DNA of 64,000 bases from Priestia megaterium (GTDB taxonomy: Bacteria > Bacillota > Bacilli > Bacillales > Bacillaceae_H). The stretch lies in the NCBI RefSeq assembly GCF_023824195.1, contig NZ_CP085442.1, forward strand, positions 1,092,001-1,156,000. The letters are read 5' to 3'. The position numbers and the translations under genes are program-made. Every line of letters begins with the position of its first letter. Position 1 is the first letter of the stretch. This document shows positions 18,030-27,428 of the stretch, one piece after another. The notes beneath the pieces were generated by a model. The model did no database searches and had not been told where the DNA came from. It saw nothing but the letters and a program-made list of their open reading frames with translations.

Positions 18030-18092
18030 GAATAAATACTTACGAAAGAGTTACTAGCAGTAACTCTTTCATAAGTATTTATTCTATTATTA
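18030..18092 (+). terminator. Very long hairpin ahead of galU (terminator-like)
   Basis: A 26-bp stem with one C-A mismatch and an AGC loop (arms 18030-18055 and 18059-18084), followed only by TATTATTA. The tail is too poor for a textbook terminator, but the length and position after the structured leader suggest that transcription into the galU operon is controlled here. Confidence 0.6.
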
Positions 18093-18139
18093 CATAATTA
18101 AATAATAAAGAAGAAAAAAAAGAAAGAGGTATAGAATGT

Positions 18140-19033
18140 ATGAAGAAAATCCGTAAAGCTATAATACCAGCAGCTGGTTTAGGAACCCGCTTTTTACCAG
18201 CTACAAAAGCAATGCCAAAGGAAATGCTGCCAATCGTTGATCAACCTACTATTCAATATATAGTGGAAGAAGCCATTGAGTCTGGTATTGAAGATATTAT
18301 TATTGTAACAGGCAAAGGAAAACGAGCGATTGAAGATCATTTTGATTATGCACCGGAGCTGGAGAATAATTTAGTAGAAAAAGAGAAGTTTGAATTGTTA
18401 GAAAAAGTTCGTCAATCTTCAAACGTAGAAATACATTATATTCGACAGAAAGAACCAAAAGGTTTAGGTCATGCTGTATGGTGCGCTCGGAAGTTTATTG
18501 GAAATGAACCATTTGCTGTGTTATTAGGTGATGACATTGTCCAAGCTGAAACACCTTGCTTAAGGCAGTTAATGGATGAATATGAAAACACATTATCTTC
18601 TGTAATTGGCGTTCAAACCGTTGCAGATGAACAAACTCACCGTTATGGAATTGTAGACCCAATTTCGAAAGAAGGAAGACGTTATCAAGTAAATACATTT
18701 GTTGAAAAGCCAGCAGCAGGTACTGCGCCTTCTAATTTAGCAATTATGGGGCGTTATGTATTTACACCGGAAATTTTCATGTTCTTAGAACAGCAAGAAG
18801 TAGGTGCAGGTGGCGAAATTCAATTAACGGATGCTATTCAAAAGTTAAATGAAATTCAGCGTGTTTTTGCTTATGATTTCGAAGGTACGCGTTACGATGT
18901 TGGAGAGAAATTGGGCTTCATTCAAACAACGCTGGAATTTGCACTGCAACATGAAGAAATGCGAGATGAATTACTGGAAGTGATGACTTCTATTATTGAA
19001 CGAGAAAGTAAGAAAAAAGTGAATATTAATTAA
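18140..19033 (+). CDS. galU: UTP-glucose-1-phosphate uridylyltransferase
   Basis: 297 residues, the standard GalU/GtaB length. The N-terminus carries the nucleotidyltransferase signature [20 protein letters not shown], and FVEKP and [12 protein letters not shown] are conserved substrate-site motifs. It makes UDP-glucose from glucose-1-phosphate and UTP in the cytoplasm, feeding the UDP-glucose dehydrogenase at 7836 and glycosyltransferases. A phosphosugar mutase that could supply glucose-1-phosphate is encoded at 28396. AAGAGG precedes the ATG. Confidence 0.95.
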   Translation: MKKIRKAIIPAAGLGTRFLPATKAMPKEMLPIVDQPTIQYIVEEAIESGIEDIIIVTGKGKRAIEDHFDYAPELENNLVEKEKFELLEKVRQSSNVEIHYIRQKEPKGLGHAVWCARKFIGNEPFAVLLGDDIVQAETPCLRQLMDEYENTLSSVIGVQTVADEQTHRYGIVDPISKEGRRYQVNTFVEKPAAGTAPSNLAIMGRYVFTPEIFMFLEQQEVGAGGEIQLTDAIQKLNEIQRVFAYDFEGTRYDVGEKLGFIQTTLEFALQHEEMRDELLEVMTSIIERESKKKVNIN

Positions 19034-19062
19034 TCATACTACAGGGGAAAGGGGATTAAACA

Positions 19063-19749
19063 TTGTCAGAAATGGTAGGAAATAAAGCTGTTTCAGATAC
19101 ATCTGTTGCTAAACAATATCCAAATGTAACAGTAAATAATAGTATGTCGTTTCAATTTGCAAAAAGAACCCTAGATATAGTGCTTACTAGTGTGGGGTTG
19201 ATACTACTTTCGATAGTTTTTCTAATAATTTCTATAGCAATAAAGATTGAAGATCCTAAGGGACCTGTTTTGTTTTCACAAAAAAGGATCGGCAAAGACG
19301 GCAAAGAATTTAATATGTATAAGTTTCGGTCAATGGTTACAGATGCTGAAGCGAAGCTCCAGGAACTATTGAAACATAATGAAACAAGCGGTGCTATGTT
19401 TAAAATGAAAAATGATCCTCGTGTAACGAAAGTAGGCAGATTTATAAGAAAGACCAGCATTGATGAATTGCCTCAATTGTTTAATGTGTTGAAAGGCGAT
19501 ATGAGCTTAGTAGGGCCAAGACCACCTTTACCTAGGGAAGTTGCAGAATATAATGAATATCATAAACAGCGCTTACTTGTAACACCGGGTTGTACGGGCA
19601 TGTGGCAAGTGGGAGGCAGAAGTAATATTGGATTTGAAGAAATGGTGGAATTAGATTTGTATTACATAACAAATCAAAGTAATTTGTTAGATTGTAAAAT
19701 AATATTAAAAACATTTAAAGTACTTTTTGGTTCCAACGATGCTTTTTAA
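19063..19749 (+). CDS. Initiating sugar-phosphate transferase (second copy)
   Basis: 228 residues. A short polar N-terminus and one hydrophobic segment precede the catalytic domain with YKFRSMV, the Asp-Glu dyad in SIDELPQLFNVLKGDMSLVGPRPP, and TPGCTGMWQVGGRS. It transfers a sugar-1-phosphate to undecaprenyl phosphate and thus starts the second polymer. It differs from the copy at 7063 in its longer N-terminus and MWQVGGR end, which favours galactose or glucose phosphate, although substrate cannot be fixed from sequence. Start is a TTG behind AGGGGAAAGGGG. Confidence 0.9.
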   Translation: MSEMVGNKAVSDTSVAKQYPNVTVNNSMSFQFAKRTLDIVLTSVGLILLSIVFLIISIAIKIEDPKGPVLFSQKRIGKDGKEFNMYKFRSMVTDAEAKLQELLKHNETSGAMFKMKNDPRVTKVGRFIRKTSIDELPQLFNVLKGDMSLVGPRPPLPREVAEYNEYHKQRLLVTPGCTGMWQVGGRSNIGFEEMVELDLYYITNQSNLLDCKIILKTFKVLFGSNDAF

Positions 19750-19778
19750 ATGTTAATGAGTATATAAGGTGAAAATAG

Positions 19779-21296
19779 ATGAATTCTTTAACTATGTATA
19801 TAAAAGAACGTAATAAAACAGTACTTATTCTATTTAGTGTTTTGATAAGCATTTTTCTTGGTGCTTTTTTATCATTTGTTGCTTATAAAAGTTTTTTAAT
19901 TGGAGTAGGTATGTTTGCTGTTATATTGTTAGGCTCAATCATGCTCCTTTTACTCAATTTTTCAGGTATCAAAAAGACATTAATTATTTTATTCTTTTTT
20001 ACTTTAGCTTTTAATATCGAATTTCCTTTGTATCCATTCAATGGAGGATTTTCTGCAAGTCATCCGGGGGGATTAAGAGGAGCTTTAGTCGTCAATCAGT
20101 TTTTTCTAATACTTCTTGCTTTGAGTCCGGTCTTTTTAAAAGAAATTACAGATAAACATTTAGCTTCAAAGAGACAATTAAAATCTTTAGAAATTATATT
20201 ATTTGTCTTCTTTACATTGATTTCAATTATTTCATTTTTCTTTGCAGATAATAAACCAGCAGCATCTTATACTGTTGTAAGGTTAATATTTATGATGCTT
20301 TTTGTATTTATGATGCTCAAATTAACTTTTTCTTCTATATGGGATTTCTTTTTAAAGGGAGTTATTTTACTTTTACCAGTGCAATTTGGAATTGGAATTA
20401 CACAATATATTACTGGTCAATATGTAGGCTTCCGTATACTTGGAGAAAGCAAAAATCCATTTCGAGCAGAAACTGTATTTGGTGCAGCAGAAAAAGGGTT
20501 AAGTGGTACGCTTGGGCACCCGGGTATATTAGGTGCTTTTTTAACGCTTGTAATGCCTTTTCTTCTTTTATATTATTTGAATTCAGAAAAGAAAACAAAA
20601 ATCAGAAGTTGTTTAGTATTTTTATCAATTTTGCTTTGTGCATCGTTAATCATACTAACAAATGCAAGAACATCAATTGTAATTATGTTAGCAACTTTCT
20701 TTCTGGGGTTTTTAGGAACCTCTATTATTCGATACAGAACGGATGAACCTGCAAATAAGTTGCTGTGGTACCTATCTATTTTTACGCTGGCTATTTTAAC
20801 ATTTATTTTTGTATTTTCAGATGCTTTGATGGAGAGATTTGGAGATTCTGATTTATTATATCAAGCAAGTTATAGAGGGAACCTAAGTGTTATTAGCTGG
20901 GATATTATCACAGCTAATTTCAAAAACTTCTTTATAGGAGTTGGCCCTAATAACTATACAGATACAGTAGCGACAATGGGCAGCGGATTTGCGTATACTC
21001 AACCCGTTCACAATATGTATTTATTATTATTTGCTGAAGGCGGCATCTTTTTCGCGTTGTGTTATGTAGGTCTTTTGGGGACTGTGTTATTTAAAATGAT
21101 AACAGTAATTATTCAGAAAGGTACACACTCATACTATGCGTTAGCAATAATCATAAGTGTAATTAACATCTTTCTATATAACTTTACTGGCTGGGCAAAT
21201 AACAACAATCAAACTTTTATTTTATTTGTGATAATTTGTATATTCTCTATAAAAATTTATGAAGAACATAAACAAACAAGGTTGGGACAGTTATGA
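19779..21296 (+). CDS. O-antigen ligase/polymerase family membrane protein
   Basis: 505 residues with about a dozen membrane segments. The extracytoplasmic part has the Wzy_C-type features LSGTLGHPGILGAFL, SLIILTNARTSIVI and VGPNNYTDTV ... QPVHNMYLLLFAEGG, with the conserved histidine in VHNMYL. Proteins of this family either polymerise repeat units or ligate them to an acceptor. In this operon, with flippase and initiating transferase, polymerase is the likelier role. Its stop overlaps the next start (ATGA). Confidence 0.82.
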   Translation: MNSLTMYIKERNKTVLILFSVLISIFLGAFLSFVAYKSFLIGVGMFAVILLGSIMLLLLNFSGIKKTLIILFFFTLAFNIEFPLYPFNGGFSASHPGGLRGALVVNQFFLILLALSPVFLKEITDKHLASKRQLKSLEIILFVFFTLISIISFFFADNKPAASYTVVRLIFMMLFVFMMLKLTFSSIWDFFLKGVILLLPVQFGIGITQYITGQYVGFRILGESKNPFRAETVFGAAEKGLSGTLGHPGILGAFLTLVMPFLLLYYLNSEKKTKIRSCLVFLSILLCASLIILTNARTSIVIMLATFFLGFLGTSIIRYRTDEPANKLLWYLSIFTLAILTFIFVFSDALMERFGDSDLLYQASYRGNLSVISWDIITANFKNFFIGVGPNNYTDTVATMGSGFAYTQPVHNMYLLLFAEGGIFFALCYVGLLGTVLFKMITVIIQKGTHSYYALAIIISVINIFLYNFTGWANNNNQTFILFVIICIFSIKIYEEHKQTRLGQL

Positions 21297-22321
21297 CATT
21301 AGGAACTAATTTTTCAAGTGTTGTTGATATAGGCAGTGAAATTACTCTTGTAGGTTATTATGGGATGGATAATTTCGGGGATGACCTTATGTTAAAGAGT
21401 TTATTAGATGAATTTAAAAAGCATGATTTAAGAGTTAATATTTTAGCTTATCGAGAGGTTAGCTGGTTATTAAAAGAAGCCTACCCTAATGTGAAAGTAT
21501 GGATTTGGCCGGACTCCAAGATAGGGAAATTTCAGATCTTTAAAAAAGCTTCGCAAAACAGCAAAGCAGTCTTTTGGGGCGGAGGCACCTGCTTTACAGA
21601 TGAAGATGGAGACGGATATTTCAAGTATATGATTTATGCAAAACTATTAAGCAAGAAAGTTGGCTATCTAGGAGTAGGAATTGGTAATCTTAGCAAGACT
21701 TCAAGATTATTTAAGACTAAAAAGCTAATTAATATTTCAAGCATTTTAACGTTTCGGGATAAAACATCGTTAAAGAAAGCTTTAAATTGGAAAAAGAAAT
21801 CATCAAAAGCATCAATTGAGCTAGTAGAAGATCCTGCAAATCAAACACTAAAAGTATTGGCGAGTTCTTTGCCGGTGCAAACAAATAATAATAGTCTTGT
21901 GTTAGCATGGCGTGATTTAAGCGATTATTCGAATACTACTATAGGTTCTGAATTATTGCCTGTATCAGAAATGGCGATTAGATTATGTCAAGAGTACAAA
22001 GCAAATAGAATTATAATTATAGACACAGATTCTGTAAGAGACAGAGAGCTGAGCATTTCTTTAAAAGAAAGCATTGAAAGACTTAATGGTACTATTTCTG
22101 TTGAGTATAATGACTGTAAGAATTATGAAGAAAAGCTTGCAGTAATTAATGAAAGTAAAGTGATTTTTACTTCTAGATTGCACGTAGCTGTAGCAGCTAA
22201 GTATTTAAATAAAGAATGTTTTGTATATAATTATTCTCCTAAGATTAGTTATTTTGTTCAAGAGGAAGGCAATAATAAAATTCAGCTAATCGATAAGGAC
22301 TTAACTATCAAATCGGCTTAA
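21293..22321 (+). CDS. Polysaccharide pyruvyl transferase family protein (CsaB/EpsO-like)
   Basis: 342 residues. It begins with the family's GYYGMDNFGDDLML motif, has FWGGGTCFTDEDG and ends with a FTSRLHVAVAAKYL segment, all typical of the PS_pyruv_trans domain. These enzymes add a pyruvate ketal from phosphoenolpyruvate to a sugar, giving the polymer a negative charge and sometimes an anchor for S-layer-type domains. It overlaps the ligase gene by four bases, so it modifies the same polymer. No S-layer gene is visible in the window. Confidence 0.88.
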   Translation: MTLGTNFSSVVDIGSEITLVGYYGMDNFGDDLMLKSLLDEFKKHDLRVNILAYREVSWLLKEAYPNVKVWIWPDSKIGKFQIFKKASQNSKAVFWGGGTCFTDEDGDGYFKYMIYAKLLSKKVGYLGVGIGNLSKTSRLFKTKKLINISSILTFRDKTSLKKALNWKKKSSKASIELVEDPANQTLKVLASSLPVQTNNNSLVLAWRDLSDYSNTTIGSELLPVSEMAIRLCQEYKANRIIIIDTDSVRDRELSISLKESIERLNGTISVEYNDCKNYEEKLAVINESKVIFTSRLHVAVAAKYLNKECFVYNYSPKISYFVQEEGNNKIQLIDKDLTIKSA

Positions 22322-22335
22322 TTGGAGTTTTTTAA

Positions 22336-23838
22336 ATGTCATTAAAGAAAAAGTTAGCTAGTAGCAAAAATAAAAATATCCTGGATATTTCTGTTCTATG
22401 GATATCGCAATTCGGTGCTGTGGGCATAGCCTTTTTCACCCAATTATTGTTAGCACGTATATTAAAAGTAGAAGATTACGGTTCGTTCACTTCAGCTATT
22501 AATATCGTAACTATTCTAGGGGGGGCAGCTGCCTTTGGGGCTGGATCGAATTGGTTGCGGGCCTTTGGAGTTGAGGGATGGAAGGCACATAGATGGGTAA
22601 GACCTACAATTAAAATTAACCTAATAATTGCAAGCATTGTTATTGTCGGACTACTAGTTTCTACTTACTATATGTCTGTATCGGATTCAACGAAAATCCT
22701 TACAATTATTTTTATTTCAATTTTATTGTCTTTAACTTTTTCAACTGCCGCTGAGGCTGTGTATCAACTAGAAGAAAAATACCAAAAACTTTCATTTCTA
22801 AAGTTTTCTGTACAAGGTTTGCGGTTTTTAGTAGTACTGATTGCTTCATTTATTGGTGCAAATCTGTTATTCATTGGAATAGGTTATGCAGTAGGAGCGT
22901 TTATACTAATTTATGTTTACTTTAGAATAATAAGAAGATTATATAAACAAAAAGTAGAATTGAAAGGACATGCACCATATAAAAATCGGACCTTAAATGA
23001 TATACCTAGTACTAAAACAGCTTTTAAATATTTATTACCCTATGGTTCAACAATTGTCTTTTATTCTATTTACTTTCAAAGCAATATCTTTATTATAGGT
23101 CTAATGAGCGGAGAAGAAAGTGTTGCACTATATAATGTGGCTTTTACAATACTCAACGTCATTTATCTGTTCCCTACCACTTTTTATCAAAGTTATCTAA
23201 TTCCTAAAGTTCATAGATGGGGAGAGAACAATGAAGAAAAAATGTCTCTCTTATTTAAACAGGGAAGTAAGATCGTTTTGACAATTGGAATTATTATTAT
23301 GCTTGCAGTTGCAGGCTGTGCTTCATTTGTAGTTCCATTATTATTTGGAGAACGTTATGCAGAAGCAAGTTTAATATTAATGCTTTTATCGATAACTATT
23401 CCATTTAGATTACTTTGCAACAATCTGGGCAGTATCTTAGTAACAGAAAAGCATGTGGTGAAAAAAGCATATTATCAAATGACAGGTGCAATAGTAAGTA
23501 TTGTTTTAAATGTTGTTTTCATCAACATATGGGGGATTTATGGAGCAGCTTTAGCGACAATTATTACAGAATTTATTGTTATGTTGTTATTTATAATAGG
23601 TGTAAATTCTTATGTGCCAGCGATTAAAAATCACAAATGGAAAAATACTAAGAAATTCACCAACCTGTTGCTAGTTACAACATTATTAGTTGTCTATTAT
23701 TTCTACGTTTTGTCTAATAATGTAACTGCTTTTGAGTTTTTTATACCGATTTTAGTAATTGGTTTAGTTTTAATCTATTCGTTAGTTAAATTAATAAAAA
23801 ATGATTTAATTGTTTCAGTTAAAAAACTTCTACTTTAA
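22336..23838 (+). CDS. Polysaccharide flippase (oligosaccharide exporter, MATE/MOP superfamily)
   Basis: 500 residues with about fourteen hydrophobic segments; the FTQLLLARILKVEDYGSFTSAINI opening and IWGIYGAALATIITE near residue 400 are characteristic of Wzx/PST exporters. It should flip the lipid-linked repeat unit of the second polymer. It lies 14 bp after the pyruvyl transferase gene. The stop codon lies inside the terminator stem that follows. Confidence 0.88.
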   Translation: MSLKKKLASSKNKNILDISVLWISQFGAVGIAFFTQLLLARILKVEDYGSFTSAINIVTILGGAAAFGAGSNWLRAFGVEGWKAHRWVRPTIKINLIIASIVIVGLLVSTYYMSVSDSTKILTIIFISILLSLTFSTAAEAVYQLEEKYQKLSFLKFSVQGLRFLVVLIASFIGANLLFIGIGYAVGAFILIYVYFRIIRRLYKQKVELKGHAPYKNRTLNDIPSTKTAFKYLLPYGSTIVFYSIYFQSNIFIIGLMSGEESVALYNVAFTILNVIYLFPTTFYQSYLIPKVHRWGENNEEKMSLLFKQGSKIVLTIGIIIMLAVAGCASFVVPLLFGERYAEASLILMLLSITIPFRLLCNNLGSILVTEKHVVKKAYYQMTGAIVSIVLNVVFINIWGIYGAALATIITEFIVMLLFIIGVNSYVPAIKNHKWKNTKKFTNLLLVTTLLVVYYFYVLSNNVTAFEFFIPILVIGLVLIYSLVKLIKNDLIVSVKKLLL

Positions 23839-23862
23839 ATTTAAAGTAGAAGTTTTATTGTC
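23823..23862 (+). terminator. Terminator overlapping the flippase stop codon
   Basis: Almost perfect palindrome whose arms ACTTCTACTTTAAA and its complement flank the TAA stop, followed by TTTTATTG. Transcription of the next genes may need read-through or a new promoter. Confidence 0.8.
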
Positions 23863-23892
23863 AAAGAAAAGATTTAGAGAGAAGTGAGACTT

Positions 23893-25104
23893 ATGAAAAA
23901 GATTCTTTTCATCACAAACCTCATTCCTTACCCGTTAGATAATGGTGGGAAAATAAAAAGCTACAATACAATCGTAGCTTTATCAAAAATTTACAATATT
24001 GATTTACTTTGCTTTGCTAACTCACAGGATGAGTTAAAACATGTAGATGCTTTGAAAGATATTACCGATAACGTGAATGTTGTTGTTAAAACTTTAGTTA
24101 GAAGCGCTTCTAAATCAGCTTTCATAAAAGATTATGCAAGCAGTCTTTTTAGCGCGTGGCCTTATAGTATTAATAAATTTTATGATAACCGCTTTAAAGA
24201 GCATTTGCTAACTTACATAAAGAAAAACACCTATGATTTTATTTATGTCGATCATTTGCCGATGATGGTATACAACAAACATTTTAATGATATCCCTATA
24301 TTATTAGATCAGCACAATGTAGAAAGTTTAATCTTTAAGCGTTTTATAGAAACAGAAAGTAGCCGTGTAAAAAAGATTCTAGGGACCTATGAATACGCAA
24401 AATTAAAAAAATTCGAAATTCAATCTATGCATGAATCATCTCAGATTATTTGCTTAAGTAAAAACGATCAGCAGGAGTTTCATGAATTTGGAGTTTCAAC
24501 AGAAAAGCTATCAGTTTTGCCAATTCATATAAAATTAAATAAAAAGTATGAACCTAAAAAGCATGAAGGTGGAAAATTCAAATTATTATTTTTGGGTTCA
24601 ATGTCATGGTATCCCAATCAAAATGGCTTGAAATGGTTTATGGAAAATGTATGGCCAAAGTTAAATCATTCTGAGTACGAACTTTACATTGTAGGAAGTA
24701 AACCACCTGCTTTTATTCAGTCATATCACAATGGAGAAAATGTCTTTGTAACTGGCTATGTGGATGATGTAGATGAATATATCGAGTTATGTGATATCAG
24801 CATTGTCCCTCTTTTTGTAGGAAGCGGGCAGCGTGTGAAAATTATTGAATCTTTCGCAAAAGGTATACCTGTAATCTCTACGTCAATTGGTGCTGAGGGA
24901 CTTATCTGGGAGAATGGAAAAGAAATATTAATAGCAGATGATAGTAATGAGTTTATAAATAAATTAAATACCATAAAGTCTAATCCAAATATGTTAAAAG
25001 ATTTATCAGTAAATGCCATGAATACATTTGAAACATATTATTCATCTGATAAGTTACCGAGAAAAATAGAGAAAATTATACAAAGAATGGATCTAAAAGG
25101 ATGA
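23893..25104 (+). CDS. Glycosyltransferase (GT4/GT1-like)
   Basis: 403 residues. The N-terminus MKKILFITNLIPYPLDNGGKIKSYN and the C-terminal GSMSWYPNQNGLKWFMENVWP, VTGYVDDVDEYIELCDISIVPLFVGSGQRVKIIESFAKG are typical of one GT-B subgroup (sugar transferase/PEP-CTERM type). It presumably adds a sugar to the second polymer. I chose ATG 23893, giving the canonical MKKILF start; GTG 23884 is possible. It ends four bases inside the next gene. Confidence 0.85.
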   Translation: MKKILFITNLIPYPLDNGGKIKSYNTIVALSKIYNIDLLCFANSQDELKHVDALKDITDNVNVVVKTLVRSASKSAFIKDYASSLFSAWPYSINKFYDNRFKEHLLTYIKKNTYDFIYVDHLPMMVYNKHFNDIPILLDQHNVESLIFKRFIETESSRVKKILGTYEYAKLKKFEIQSMHESSQIICLSKNDQQEFHEFGVSTEKLSVLPIHIKLNKKYEPKKHEGGKFKLLFLGSMSWYPNQNGLKWFMENVWPKLNHSEYELYIVGSKPPAFIQSYHNGENVFVTGYVDDVDEYIELCDISIVPLFVGSGQRVKIIESFAKGIPVISTSIGAEGLIWENGKEILIADDSNEFINKLNTIKSNPNMLKDLSVNAMNTFETYYSSDKLPRKIEKIIQRMDLKG

Positions 25105-25886
25105 GTGTATTGACAACTAATCAAGTTAAATTATTTGACATTAATTTTGATAATTTAACCATGCTAGAAGCTATTAATAGAATTGAAGACACGGTTGAAA
25201 TTAATAAAAAAAATAACCAATGTAGTTATGTTGTTACTCCAAATGTTGATCATATTGTAAATACTTATAAAAATGAAAAATTCAAACAGGTGTACGATAA
25301 TGCAGACTTAATTTTAGTAGATGGGATGCCTATCGTACAAGCATCTAGAGTGCTAAAGTCTGAATTGAAAGAAAAAGTATCCGGCTCAGATCTAACTCCA
25401 GAGTTATTTAAATTAGCTCAAAAAAAACAGTATAAAGTTTTTATTTTTGGTTCTAGAGAAGGTGTAGCAGATTTAGCTATACAGAAAATTCAAAAAGATT
25501 TCAATTATGATTTTCCAATTAAAGGTTTTTCACCTCCTTTTGGATTCGAAAAAGATCCTATTGTGCTTCAAGAATGTATACAGAAAATCGTAGATTACCA
25601 ACCTGATATGTTACTAGTATCTTTAGGTTCTCCAAAAGGAGAATTTTTTATTTATAACCATTTATCGGAACTAAAGGTACCTGTTTCTTTACAGATAGGT
25701 GCGTCAATTGATTTTATTGCCGGTACAGTAAAAAGAGCACCTGTATGGATGCAAAAGTCCAGTCTAGAATGGTTTTATCGTTTTGTCAAAGAACCTAAAC
25801 GCATGTTTAGAAGATACTTTATAAATGATAGTTTATTTTTTAAGATTTTTATTCAAGAATATGTTGCGAAGAAAAGAGGGAATTAA
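25101..25886 (+). CDS. WecB/TagA/CpsF-family glycosyltransferase
   Basis: 261 residues with VTPNVDHIVNTYKNE, the LILVDGMPIVQASR block and SGSDLTPELFKLAQ, DMLLVSLGSPKGEFF and GASIDFIAGTVKRAPVWMQKSSLEWFYRF, which define the TagA family. Members use UDP-ManNAc(A) or UDP-glucose and act at the inner membrane face through a C-terminal appendage. The start is uncertain: ATG 25101 overlaps the previous stop but touches the AAAAGG site, while TTG 25110 has ideal spacing. No teichoic acid polymerase genes are nearby, so it most likely extends the exopolysaccharide repeat unit. Confidence 0.9.
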   Translation: MSVLTTNQVKLFDINFDNLTMLEAINRIEDTVEINKKNNQCSYVVTPNVDHIVNTYKNEKFKQVYDNADLILVDGMPIVQASRVLKSELKEKVSGSDLTPELFKLAQKKQYKVFIFGSREGVADLAIQKIQKDFNYDFPIKGFSPPFGFEKDPIVLQECIQKIVDYQPDMLLVSLGSPKGEFFIYNHLSELKVPVSLQIGASIDFIAGTVKRAPVWMQKSSLEWFYRFVKEPKRMFRRYFINDSLFFKIFIQEYVAKKRGN

Positions 25887-27266
25887 ATGAAAACGATACT
25901 TTTATCAGGTGGTTCAGGAAAAAGACTATGGCCTTTATCAAATGATGCTAGATCTAAACAATTTTTAAAAGTGTTAGAAGATGATAATCAAGAATTACAA
26001 TCTATGGTACAACGTGTTTGGAAACAATTAGAGAATGTGGAGTTAGCTGATTCGGCAGTATTAGCTACTAGTAAATCACAAGTGGACATGATTCATAGTC
26101 AATTAGATAACAAAGCTGATTTAATCGTAGAACCTTGTCGTCGAGATACTTTTCCAGCTATCGCTTTAGCTGCTACATATTTATATAGTGTACAAGACAC
26201 GGGGCTAGAAGAAGTAGTAGCTGTGTTACCTGTAGATCCTTATGTGGAGAATCGCTTTTTTAACCGTGTAAAAGACTTAGAAAAAGCTGTACATGATAGC
26301 GATGCTCAACTTGCATTGATAGGAGTAAAACCGACTTATCCTTCAGCTAAATATGGCTATATTGTACCGGCAAATAACGAAGGTAATAACGAGTATTTGC
26401 CAGTAAGTCGTTTTACAGAAAAACCATCCGAAGATAAAGCAGCAACCCTTATCGAGCAAGGTGCACTGTGGAATTGCGGTGTATTTGCTTTTAAATTAGG
26501 CTATGTCATTTCAATCTTAGAAGAAAAAGGCTTGCCGATTCAATACGATGAGTTGTTAAAACAGTATGAAGGGCTTCCTAAAATCAGTTTTGACTATGAG
26601 GTAGTAGAGAAAGCAGAAAAAATTGTTGTTCTTCCATACGATGGATACTGGAAAGACTTAGGTACTTGGAATACATTAACAGAAGAAATGGCAACAAGCC
26701 AAATTGGTAAAGGCGTTATTAGTGAGGACAGTACAAATATTCATTTAATTAATGAATTAGATATTCCAGTTACCGTGTTGGGGGCTTCTAATTTAGTTGT
26801 AGCATCTAGTCCAGATGGCATCTTAGTCTCTGATAAAGAAGCTAGTCCAAGAATTAAAGAACTAGTGGGAGAATTTGATAATCGTCCTATGTATGAGGAG
26901 CGTCGTTGGGGATGGTATCGGGTATTAGATTATACGAAGTTTGAACAAGGAAAAGAAGTCTTAACAAAGCGCATTGGCGTAGATGCCGGTAAAAACTTAA
27001 GTTATCAATTACATGATTATCGTGATGAAGTATGGACTATTATCAAAGGTGAAGGAGAGTTTATCTTAAATGATAAGCTTAGCACTGTGAAACCTGGTGA
27101 TGTTCTTCGAATTCAATCAGGAGACAAGCATGCTATAAAAGCCAATACTGATTTGGAAATCATTGAAGTTCAAACGGGGTCACAATTAATTGAAGAAGAT
27201 ATTGTCCGCTTATTCATGACTTGGGAGGAAATAACTGAACATGTATTGAGTTTGAAGAAGGCCTAA
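25887..27266 (+). CDS. manC: Mannose-1-phosphate guanylyltransferase with C-terminal cupin (ManC/type II PMI)
   Basis: 459 residues. The N-terminal nucleotidyltransferase domain has GGSGKRLWPLSND followed by SKQFL, FTEKPS and GYWKDLGTW; the C-terminal cupin (from about residue 355) contains LSYQLHDYRDEVWTIIKGEG, the type II phosphomannose isomerase signature. It makes GDP-mannose, and perhaps also interconverts fructose- and mannose-6-phosphate. The usual YPKQFL is ARSKQFL here, a small deviation in the signature. With ManA and a phosphomutase downstream it completes a route to GDP-mannose, so the second polymer probably contains mannose or a derivative. Confidence 0.9.
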   Translation: MKTILLSGGSGKRLWPLSNDARSKQFLKVLEDDNQELQSMVQRVWKQLENVELADSAVLATSKSQVDMIHSQLDNKADLIVEPCRRDTFPAIALAATYLYSVQDTGLEEVVAVLPVDPYVENRFFNRVKDLEKAVHDSDAQLALIGVKPTYPSAKYGYIVPANNEGNNEYLPVSRFTEKPSEDKAATLIEQGALWNCGVFAFKLGYVISILEEKGLPIQYDELLKQYEGLPKISFDYEVVEKAEKIVVLPYDGYWKDLGTWNTLTEEMATSQIGKGVISEDSTNIHLINELDIPVTVLGASNLVVASSPDGILVSDKEASPRIKELVGEFDNRPMYEERRWGWYRVLDYTKFEQGKEVLTKRIGVDAGKNLSYQLHDYRDEVWTIIKGEGEFILNDKLSTVKPGDVLRIQSGDKHAIKANTDLEIIEVQTGSQLIEEDIVRLFMTWEEITEHVLSLKKA

Positions 27267-27275
27267 TTATCCTCG

Positions 27276-27311
27276 AGAAAGAGTAGGTATTGTTAATCCT
27301 ACTCTTTCTTT
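27276..27311 (+). terminator. Rho-independent terminator after manC
   Basis: Perfect 12-bp stem (AGAAAGAGTAGG and complement) with a 10-nt loop, ending CTTTCTTTGG. Confidence 0.8.
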
Positions 27312-27428
27312 GGTTTATCATTTAACTCCAGCATGTTCTATAACTTATAAAGTTAAAAATTCAGTTATGAATTTTAATAAGATTATACATACATTTTAGC
27401 AAACAGTATTAGAGGAGATGTGTAAGCA

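Noticed and set aside
20339..20746. Alternative-frame ORF of 135 codons inside the ligase gene
   Set aside because: Lies wholly within a clear membrane-protein gene in another frame and has no family features.
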